Below are positions 1-5,720 of a stretch of 10,323 bases of DNA, piece after piece. The stretch is from a candidate division WOR-1 bacterium RIFOXYB2_FULL_48_7 (GTDB lineage Bacteria > Margulisbacteria > WOR-1 > O2-12-FULL-45-9 > XYB2-FULL-48-7). The stretch spans positions 1-10,323 of the forward strand of contig MEUF01000020.1 in assembly GCA_001771615.1 (NCBI GenBank). The letters are read 5' to 3'. Under the pieces are notes generated by a model, which was given only the letters and a program-made list of their open reading frames with translations, did not search any database and had not been told where the DNA came from. The translations under genes and the position numbers were made by a program. How positions within the stretch are numbered: position 1 is the stretch's first letter; each line of letters opens with the position of its first letter.

Positions 1-548
1 ATCTTAACGCCGTGCTGGGAATCGTCAACGGCTATCCGGATAATACATTCAAACCGGAAAAAGGGATCACCCGGGCAGAGCTAGTCACCTTGCTGGTCAA
101 GAGCCTGGGGACCCCGCAGGCCACGCTTGACGGGATTGGGACTGATGAAGTTTTCAGCGACGTCAAGTATACCCATTGGGCCCACAAACACATCACCCAC
201 GGCAACAGTCTCCGATATGTTACCGGCTATCCTGATGGGACATTCAAACCAAATAAAGTTTTAACCCGGGCAGAGGGAATCACTATTTTGGCCCGGTATG
301 CCGGCCTGACCGAAGAAGCCAATGTTGCTGGCGCCCCCTTTCCTGATTTAACGCCTGGATTCTGGGCCAACAAATACATCGTGCCGGCCAAACAGGCTGG
401 CTTGTTAAATTATCTCTCCGGCAAAGAATTTGAATTTAAAAAAGAATTTACCAGGGCTGAGGCCTGCGAAATCCTTATACAAGTCCGCCATATCAAGGAT
501 AAAATCGATGCTTATTGGGACACCGGCCTCATTTCTGCGGGACAATAG
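1..548 (+). CDS. SLH-domain surface protein, C-terminal part (5' end outside window)
   Basis: This is the C-terminal part of a cell-surface protein carrying S-layer homology domains, which in known families bind secondary cell-wall polymers or peptidoglycan and anchor the protein to the envelope. The frame is open from the first complete codon at position 3. The GTG at 12 lies inside an SLH repeat (LNAVLGIVNGYPDNTF), so it is not a real start and the gene begins upstream. Three SLH units are visible, counted from the codon at 12: residues 1-33 (partial, GYPDNTFKPEKGITRAE), about 48-99 (FSDV, HWA, GYPDGTFKP, LTRAE) and about 110-160 (FPDL, FWA, FTRAE). The third is degenerate: the usual GYPDGTF stretch is replaced by YLSGKEFEF. 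Only about 18 residues follow, so the SLH block is C-terminal. Any functional domain would lie upstream. The stop TAG at 546-548 is inside the convergent comEC gene, giving a 20-bp tail-to-tail overlap. Confidence 0.9.
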   Translation, partial: LNAVLGIVNGYPDNTFKPEKGITRAELVTLLVKSLGTPQATLDGIGTDEVFSDVKYTHWAHKHITHGNSLRYVTGYPDGTFKPNKVLTRAEGITILARYAGLTEEANVAGAPFPDLTPGFWANKYIVPAKQAGLLNYLSGKEFEFKKEFTRAEACEILIQVRHIKDKIDAYWDTGLISAGQ

Positions 549-2502
549 AGTAATTCTCCCCGTCGGTTTTTAAGGTGATATTCCCTTGCCGGTCTGTCCG
601 CCAGATTCTGATTTGGGCGGCGGCCAACCTATCCAATAAGCTACGATGCGGATGGCGATATTTATTATGCCTGCCGACACTGATGACCGCTTCTGATGGT
701 TTAACTAATTGTATAAAATCCGGGCTGGTTGAGGTTTGGCTGCCGTGATGCCCGACTTTTAAAACTGTCGATTGTAAATGCCCCGCTTGGCTGGCACAGA
801 GAAACGGTTCCCTTGCCTGGTTAAGATCCCCGGTTAAAAGGAGGGAAAAGCGCCCATAAGCCAAGCGAGTGACCAGGGAGTTGGCATTGCAATCATCGTC
901 TCCCGGCTCGGCGGAATTAAGCACTTCAAGACTGATCCCTCCGCCCAGATCAAACAGTTGGCCGTAATAACCGATTGAGTATTTTATGGCATTCATGGCA
1001 ATCAGGGAACGGAAACGTTGATAAGCTTGAGAAGAATAACTATCCTGGTCGTCGATGACCGATGCAACCGGTAAAACCCCCAGTATCTGGTTAAGCCCTC
1101 CAAGGTGGTCATCGTGCGGATGGGTCAAGATAACCAAGTCCAGCCCCCCTATTCCCTGACGACGGAGCTCCTGCAAAGCGGTCCGATATTTTCCTTCCCC
1201 GCCATCGATAAGAATATTTTGACCGTCCGGAGTGCAAATCAAAGTGGCGTCTCCCTGTCCAACATCGATAAAGGTCACTTTCAATTCCCGCTGACCCAGA
1301 GAGACCGGAGCGGCCAGGCCGGCAAGAACCAAAACCAGCAGACAAAGTACGACAGCCAGCAATAAACGGTAAAGATTAAATACTATTTTTTCGTTCCGGC
1401 GGAGTTTTTCGATCGCCCAGATTAGCCCAAGATAAAAGGCCACAACCATCAACCATGAAGGCTGCCGCATATAAAAATAAGCTCCAGGGAGGGCCGCAAT
1501 GGCGGCAGAGAGTTTTTCCAGACAGAATAAGACCAGCCAAAGAGCATTGCCGATAATTTGTGCCAATGGCAACAGAAAAAAGGAGATTAAGACACAGCCA
1601 ATAGCCAAAAAAAGGAACAGCTCAACCCCGGGCAAAATAATTAAATTGGCAAGAATTCCTCCCGGCGAAACCTGGCTGAAGTTATAAGCTATCAATGGGG
1701 CAGTCGCCAGCATGGGGCTGACAGCCAAAGCCAATGGCGGCCATAATCTCTGTGCAAGGATGGGAGAAAGATAGAGCAAAGACCAGGTGGCGGCAAAAGA
1801 GAGCTGAAAACCAAGGTCATAGAGGGTAACTGGGTTTATGACAAGCAAAATCATGGCTGAAAGCAGCAGGGCGTTCATCCCCTGACTTTCCCTTTCGAAC
1901 AATTGGCCAAACAAGGCAAATTCCGCCATGATAGCCGCCCTTAAAATAGACGCCCCACCGCCAGTCAACAACACCATCAAGAGGTTCATCAGCGTTGCGA
2001 ACAGAAAGCCGATTACTTTTGGCCAACACAGATACCTGCCGATCCCCTGGCATAGGCCGATCATGATCGAAACCTGGGTCCCGGAAACAACCAAAAGATG
2101 GATCAAGCCGGCCTGGCGGTAAATTTCTTTACTTTCGGCCGGTAATTTGGCAACTTCATCCCCCAGCAGGAAACTCCCCAAAACCGCCGCTTCTTTTGAG
2201 GGCATAATTTGATTGAGTTGATGATTGAAAACCTGCCTGATTTGCCCAATCCAGCGCGGCGTATTTGCCTTCTTGTTCTCGTGAAAGTTATGTAATTGAA
2301 AGGAAACGGTCCCTAATAAAAATATTATGATAATAAAGTAAAAATGGACTGGCTTGTGTTTTGACCAGCTGATTATAGCAATAATCAGCAGACAGGCAAT
2401 AAATATATAACTAATGTTTGGCGACACAAGCCAATAGACACCAACCACAATCCCGATGATGTAGGCAATTAGTAAATTAAATATTGGTTCCTTTAATAGC
2501 AT
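529..2502 (-). CDS. comEC: ComEC/Rec2 family DNA-uptake channel protein
   Basis: ComEC is the inner-membrane channel that moves single-stranded DNA into the cytoplasm during natural transformation. The 657-residue protein has hydrophobic segments near residues 7-45 and 53-70, the Competence domain at about 100-390 (many membrane helices; HLLVVSGTQVSIM near 135-147), and a C-terminal metallo-beta-lactamase-like domain at about 407-650. The latter keeps its metal-site motifs: THPHDDHLGG at 460-469, GDL with Asp559, GHHGS with His584/585, and a late His near 617. It is shorter than the roughly 770 residues of the Bacillus protein. Only about 30 residues separate the N-terminal helices from the Competence domain, so the periplasmic OB-fold (DUF4131) region seems absent. 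The motif commonly written SGLHV reads SGTQV here. The gene follows comEA on the same strand after 94 bp containing a repeat. No good ribosome binding site precedes the ATG; GTGAG is too close. Confidence 0.93.
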   Translation of the reverse strand: MLLKEPIFNLLIAYIIGIVVGVYWLVSPNISYIFIACLLIIAIISWSKHKPVHFYFIIIIFLLGTVSFQLHNFHENKKANTPRWIGQIRQVFNHQLNQIMPSKEAAVLGSFLLGDEVAKLPAESKEIYRQAGLIHLLVVSGTQVSIMIGLCQGIGRYLCWPKVIGFLFATLMNLLMVLLTGGGASILRAAIMAEFALFGQLFERESQGMNALLLSAMILLVINPVTLYDLGFQLSFAATWSLLYLSPILAQRLWPPLALAVSPMLATAPLIAYNFSQVSPGGILANLIILPGVELFLFLAIGCVLISFFLLPLAQIIGNALWLVLFCLEKLSAAIAALPGAYFYMRQPSWLMVVAFYLGLIWAIEKLRRNEKIVFNLYRLLLAVVLCLLVLVLAGLAAPVSLGQRELKVTFIDVGQGDATLICTPDGQNILIDGGEGKYRTALQELRRQGIGGLDLVILTHPHDDHLGGLNQILGVLPVASVIDDQDSYSSQAYQRFRSLIAMNAIKYSIGYYGQLFDLGGGISLEVLNSAEPGDDDCNANSLVTRLAYGRFSLLLTGDLNQAREPFLCASQAGHLQSTVLKVGHHGSQTSTSPDFIQLVKPSEAVISVGRHNKYRHPHRSLLDRLAAAQIRIWRTDRQGNITLKTDGENYSIVPQK

Positions 2503-2523
2503 CTCACGTTTTCATCGACTTTT

Positions 2524-2593
2524 TTCACCACAAAGGCACGAAGACTATCCATTCCTCTTTGTGTCCTTAGTGCCTTTGTGTCTTGGTGGTAAA
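2524..2593. repeat. small inverted/tandem repeat element between comEA and comEC
   Basis: This intergenic element has a left arm with CACAAAGGCAC (2529-2539) and a right arm with the reverse complement GTGCCTTTGTG (2570-2580). Similarity continues inward (AAGAC against GTCCTT). The arms could form an 11-bp stem, with a loop of about 30 nt that a short inner helix may reduce. The right side also holds a tandem duplication: TTTGTGTCCTTAGTG (2558-2572) and TTTGTGTCTTGGTGG (2575-2589), period 17. The words CTTTGTG, CTTGGTGG and CACCACAAAGG recall short dispersed repeats I remember from many unrelated bacterial genomes; that is memory, not a search. There is no coding potential and no T-tract after the stem, so it is not an intrinsic terminator by eye. 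Confidence 0.7.
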
Positions 2594-2596
2594 GAA

Positions 2597-3136
2597 TTAG
2601 ATTGAAATTTGTTCATAGATCTTTTTTAACCTGGCTTTGCCGAAGCGCTTGATTTCCAGCAATTGCTCCCGTTTTTTGAAGGGCCCTTTGGCCAGACGAT
2701 AACAAATAATTGCCCTGGCCGTGGCCGGCCCTATCCCGGGCAGTTTATCTAATTCATGCTCACTGGCAGTGTTAAGATTAATTGGTTTTGGGCCGGGGCT
2801 GGAGGACAAACTAATAAGTTGTTTAAGTGGGATTATAATCTCTTCGCCATCTTTGACCGGCGCCGCCAAATTAATCTTAAACAAGTCGGCAGCCGGCAGC
2901 ACTCCCCCGGCTAAGGCGATAACCTCCGCAACCCTGTCCCCAGCCTTGACCCGGTATAAACCGGGCTTATTCACTCCTCCCGATATTTGCACCAGGACAT
3001 TCCGTGGCTGGGTAGAGGTGATTACAACCGGTTTTTGAACTACGTTTTGACGCCATAGGTTCACCCCCACCCCAATCACAACGGCTCCAATTAGGACAAT
3101 TAAAATTAACTGTTGTTCCCTGGTCAGCTGTTCCAT
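2597..3136 (-). CDS. comEA: ComEA-like DNA-binding competence protein (SLBB + helix-hairpin-helix)
   Basis: ComEA is the membrane-anchored DNA receptor that binds incoming double-stranded DNA on the outer face of the cytoplasmic membrane and passes it to ComEC. The 179-residue protein has one N-terminal membrane segment (about 9-28, LILIVLIGAVVIGVGV), an SLBB domain at about 46-104 (VQISGGVNKPGLYRV, GDRVAEVIALAGG), a Ser/Pro-rich joint, and a C-terminal helix-hairpin-helix pair at about 117-179 (INLNTASEHELDKLPGIGP, then ARAIICYR). This is the standard Gram-positive-type ComEA order and a normal length. It lies 59 bp after metG and 94 bp before comEC, all on one strand, as expected for a competence pair. 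No convincing ribosome binding site precedes the ATG at 3134-3136. The start is kept because it places the membrane helix right after a short charged N-terminus. Confidence 0.93.
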   Translation of the reverse strand: MEQLTREQQLILIVLIGAVVIGVGVNLWRQNVVQKPVVITSTQPRNVLVQISGGVNKPGLYRVKAGDRVAEVIALAGGVLPAADLFKINLAAPVKDGEEIIIPLKQLISLSSSPGPKPINLNTASEHELDKLPGIGPATARAIICYRLAKGPFKKREQLLEIKRFGKARLKKIYEQISI

Positions 3137-3195
3137 AACCGGGATAAAGCAATCTTCTTGCCATTAATAATCAACAGTGGAAAGACGAAAAATGG

Positions 3196-4677
3196 TCAGT
3201 TTGTCGGTTTTTGAAGACGAGGGAAGAGCGGCTCGCCCTTTTTGACACTGCGCTCTTGGGGGTTAAGCTGCGCCAGCATCCTGACAGAAGTTTCCGGCAT
3301 AAAGGGGGCAATCAATCTGGCAACCATGAGCAATGTTTCATACAGTTTAACCATTACTTCGGCTAACTTCTCTTCTTCTTTGTTTTTGGCTAAATTCCAG
3401 GGAGCATTTTTTTCAATGTAATTATTTGCCCCGGATATTAATCCCCATATTGTGCCCAGCGCATCAGCCAAAGCCAGCTGGTCCATCTGCTGGTCCACTT
3501 TTTCCACAGCCAACGTCAGTTCTTCAGTGATCTTGGACATGGGTTCCGGGACCTTGGACCCGAAATATTTTTCAATCATGGTCACGGTCCGGCTTAAGAG
3601 GTTCCCCAAATCATTAGCCAGGTCCGCATTATAGCGGTTAATAAATGAAGTCATGGAAAAATCACCATCAGCGCCAAAGGCAACCTCTCGCAGAATAAAA
3701 TATCTGACGACATCGACCCCATATTGCGAGCTCAAGGCAACTGGATCGACTACGTTACCGGAAGTTTTACTCATCTTTTCCCCTTCAACCGTCCACCAGC
3801 CATGGCCAAAGACCGTTTTTGGAAGGGGCAAATCAAGCGCCAACAACATGGCCGGCCAAATGACCGCATGAAAACGGACAATTTCCTTCCCCATGATATG
3901 GACATCCGCCGGCCACCATTTACTGAACAGTTTGTCGTCACCGGGGTAACCGATCGCCGAGATATAATTAATCAAGGCATCAAACCAGACGTAAACAACA
4001 TGGCTGGGATCCTCCGGCACCACCACCCCCCAAGGAAAAGCGGTCCGGGTAATAGAAAGGTCACGCAGCCCCTGCTTGATGAATTGAATAACTTCGTTCC
4101 GTCTGGAAGCCGGTTTGATGAAATCCGGCCGTTGGTTGATATGGTCTAATACTTTAGCCTGATATTTTGATAATTTAAAAAAATAAGACTCCTCTTTTAA
4201 GAGCTCGGTTGCCCGACCGCAATCCGGACAGAGCTTGCGCCCTTCAACGTCTTCCTTTAACTCCCCTTCCGTCCAAAAGCTCTCACAGGGGGTGCAATAC
4301 CAGCCTTGATATTCGCCTTTGTAGATATCCCCCTGTTTGAGCAGCCGGCTGAATATCTTCTGGACACACTCGATATGGCGCGGATCGGTTGTCCGGATAA
4401 AATCATCGTTAGTTATCCCTAATACCTGCCAGGCCGCTTTGAACCGCTGGCAAACCATATCAACGTAGTCCTGCGGCTTTTTCCCATGCGCTTCGGCCGC
4501 CTTCCAGACCTTTTGCCCATGTTCATCTGTGCCGGTCAAGAAATGGACCTCATACCCCTGGCCTCTTTTATAACGGGCCAAAACATCCGCAGCGATAGTG
4601 GTATAGGCGTGCCCGATATGAGGGACATCGTTGACATAATAGACCGGTGTTGTCAGGTAATATTTCTTTGGCATCAT
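3196..4677 (-). CDS. metG: methionyl-tRNA synthetase
   Basis: This cytoplasmic class I aminoacyl-tRNA synthetase charges tRNA-Met with methionine using ATP. The 493-residue protein shows the HIGH signature at residues 20-23 (NDVPHIGHAYTT), a zinc knuckle with Cys128, Cys131, Cys150 and Cys153 (CTPC and CPDC), the substrate-pocket stretch YVWFDALINY near 229-238, and KMSKT at 301-305 for the KMSKS loop. The anticodon-binding helical domain follows (about 345-475, including NAPWNLAK). The protein ends near residue 493 without the C-terminal EMAP/tRNA-binding domain of longer bacterial MetRS, a common short form. The start is ATGATG, so either Met could be used. AGGGTGAT at 4686-4693, matching the anti-Shine-Dalgarno tail, supports initiation here. 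The gene is divergent from the plus-strand gene at 4776, and no clear promoter was found for it in the 98-bp gap. comEA and comEC lie downstream on the same strand. Confidence 0.97.
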   Translation of the reverse strand: MMPKKYYLTTPVYYVNDVPHIGHAYTTIAADVLARYKRGQGYEVHFLTGTDEHGQKVWKAAEAHGKKPQDYVDMVCQRFKAAWQVLGITNDDFIRTTDPRHIECVQKIFSRLLKQGDIYKGEYQGWYCTPCESFWTEGELKEDVEGRKLCPDCGRATELLKEESYFFKLSKYQAKVLDHINQRPDFIKPASRRNEVIQFIKQGLRDLSITRTAFPWGVVVPEDPSHVVYVWFDALINYISAIGYPGDDKLFSKWWPADVHIMGKEIVRFHAVIWPAMLLALDLPLPKTVFGHGWWTVEGEKMSKTSGNVVDPVALSSQYGVDVVRYFILREVAFGADGDFSMTSFINRYNADLANDLGNLLSRTVTMIEKYFGSKVPEPMSKITEELTLAVEKVDQQMDQLALADALGTIWGLISGANNYIEKNAPWNLAKNKEEEKLAEVMVKLYETLLMVARLIAPFMPETSVRMLAQLNPQERSVKKGEPLFPRLQKPTN

Positions 4678-4726
4678 CTAATTATATCACCCTGACAACA
4701 GAACTTTCTAAGCTAAATAATTAATC

Positions 4727-4756
4727 TTTGAAATATTAGGCTGTTTCTGCCGATAT
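4727..4756 (+). promoter_or_regulatory. sigma-28 (FliA/SigD)-type promoter, copy 1
   Basis: GCCGATAT at 4749-4756 matches the -10 element known for SigD in Bacillus and FliA in enterics. Exactly 15 nt upstream is GAAA (4730-4733) within TTTGAAAT, three of four bases of the TAAA -35 core. The same arrangement and spacing recur before the next plus-strand gene at 5650-5679. A transcript would start around 4761-4765, leaving a leader of only about 11-15 nt, so AGGAAA (4763-4768), the likely ribosome binding site, would lie at the very 5' end of the mRNA. The promoter assignment is inferred from sequence; the motif and the repetition are seen directly. Confidence 0.68.
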
Positions 4757-4775
4757 ATATACAGGAAACAACATA

Positions 4776-5642
4776 ATGACAACCATAACCGAACCATTAG
4801 CCGCCTCACCATTATTGCCCCAAAAGCCAAGGCCGGAGGAAAAAAAAGATCGTCCGCAAGATCGGCTGTTCGCGGCGACTGCCCAATCTGTAAATAGCAG
4901 CGAGTTTTCGCTCGGTGTCTTGCCAGTGGCCGAATCATGGCTCAAATTTCTATTGATGGGGACTGTCGGTTTGCAGCGTCAGGGGGCAAGCGAGGGCTCC
5001 TTCGATCAAACATTGACAGCCGAAACCTATCGCTTGGAAGCACAAGGCGAGATTGATTATGCCGATCTGCAATTTTATGCCCGAACGCAGTTGGATGCCT
5101 ATATGCCCGTTGATGGCAATCCGGCCACGTACAATTCAACCAATGAAGTTGTTGTAAAATTTCCAGATGAGACATTAGTTGCCAGAGGGGATGTTTTTGT
5201 CGACAGAGTCGGAGAGGCTGATCAGGCTACGCGGGTAGCCTTTGTCCCATTTATTAAACTTCCCGAGATAACCATCCCGCTACTGGGGAAAGTCAGGTTC
5301 CGCCTGGGCCCCGAATATCAAAGGAATTTAACTACCAGAGACGACAGTTTAACGGTTAACCTAAAAGTCGAAGGGACCTTTCGTGACCAGCCCTGGTGGG
5401 GCTGGGGGGTACAGGTTTTCACCGCGATAGATATTGAAGATCGACCAGAACAAAAAGATATTGATTTTACCGGGCTCTATGCCTGGACCGGAGGAGTAGT
5501 TGGCGATGGGGCCTTTGTTGAAGGGGGTATCTGGCTGGGAAAACCTGCCTTTGAGGGAAATACCCAAGATTTTGCCAAAGCTATTGCGTTGGGGGCTGGA
5601 GTAAAGGTCAAATGGGGGACCGAACCCCGTTATTGGCCATAA
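4776..5642 (+). CDS. unrecognised cysteine-free, beta-strand-rich protein with sigma-28-type promoter
   Basis: I do not recognise this 288-residue protein. Residues 1-45 are rich in Pro, Ser, Thr and charge (LLPQKPRPEEKKDRPQDR at 13-30) and look disordered. From about 60 to the end the sequence alternates polar and hydrophobic residues with many Gly, Trp, Tyr and Phe (RTQLDAYM, GKVRFRLGPEYQ, WWGWGVQVFTAIDI, GAGVKVKWG), suggesting many beta strands, perhaps a barrel or sandwich. It has no cysteine. There is no Sec signal peptide, and extension upstream cannot supply one because the frame meets TAG at 4737-4739 with no usual start before 4776. The only apolar run (WLKFLLMGTVG, near 55-65) is short and internal. 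AGGAAA (4763-4768) precedes the ATG by 7 nt. It stands alone on the plus strand, divergent from metG and 78 bp before the GH26 gene. A surface or outer-membrane role is a guess from composition. Confidence 0.8.
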   Translation: MTTITEPLAASPLLPQKPRPEEKKDRPQDRLFAATAQSVNSSEFSLGVLPVAESWLKFLLMGTVGLQRQGASEGSFDQTLTAETYRLEAQGEIDYADLQFYARTQLDAYMPVDGNPATYNSTNEVVVKFPDETLVARGDVFVDRVGEADQATRVAFVPFIKLPEITIPLLGKVRFRLGPEYQRNLTTRDDSLTVNLKVEGTFRDQPWWGWGVQVFTAIDIEDRPEQKDIDFTGLYAWTGGVVGDGAFVEGGIWLGKPAFEGNTQDFAKAIALGAGVKVKWGTEPRYWP

Positions 5643-5649
5643 TAGATCG

Positions 5650-5679
5650 TTTGAAATTATTAAAGATAAATACCGATAT
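5650..5679 (+). promoter_or_regulatory. sigma-28 (FliA/SigD)-type promoter, copy 2
   Basis: ACCGATAT at 5672-5679 is one base off the SigD/FliA -10 element. GAAA (5653-5656) within TTTGAAAT lies exactly 15 nt upstream, as in the copy at 4727-4756. The spacer itself is not conserved between the copies (3 of 15 bases), while both boxes are identical or nearly so. That pattern indicates selection on promoter elements rather than a recent duplication. A transcript would start near 5684-5688, leaving a leader of about 35 nt before the ATG at 5721. Confidence 0.68.
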
Positions 5680-5708
5680 ATATGTAGGAAATAACTAGGC
5701 CCGATCAC

Positions 5709-5715
5709 AAGGAGG
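5709..5715 (+). promoter_or_regulatory. strong ribosome binding site of the GH26 gene
   Basis: AAGGAGG is a near-perfect Shine-Dalgarno sequence ending 5 nt before the ATG at 5721. It fixes the start of the glycoside hydrolase gene and so confirms that the protein has no N-terminal signal peptide. The earlier AGGAAA at 5686-5691 lies 29 nt before the ATG and cannot be the ribosome binding site, although it is conserved with copy 1. Confidence 0.9.
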
Positions 5716-5720
5716 CTATC

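Noticed and set aside
12..14. GTG as the start of the SLH protein
   Set aside because: It falls inside an SLH repeat and the frame is open to the window edge, so the gene starts upstream.
2524..2593. The inverted repeat before comEC as a CRISPR or intrinsic terminator
   Set aside because: There are only two imperfect tandem units without spacers, and no T-tract follows the stem on either strand in a position that would end a transcript.
3724..4149. Long open frame antisense to metG (141 codons)
   Set aside because: metG has all its motifs in the other strand here; the antisense translation is low in recognisable structure and has no ribosome binding site.
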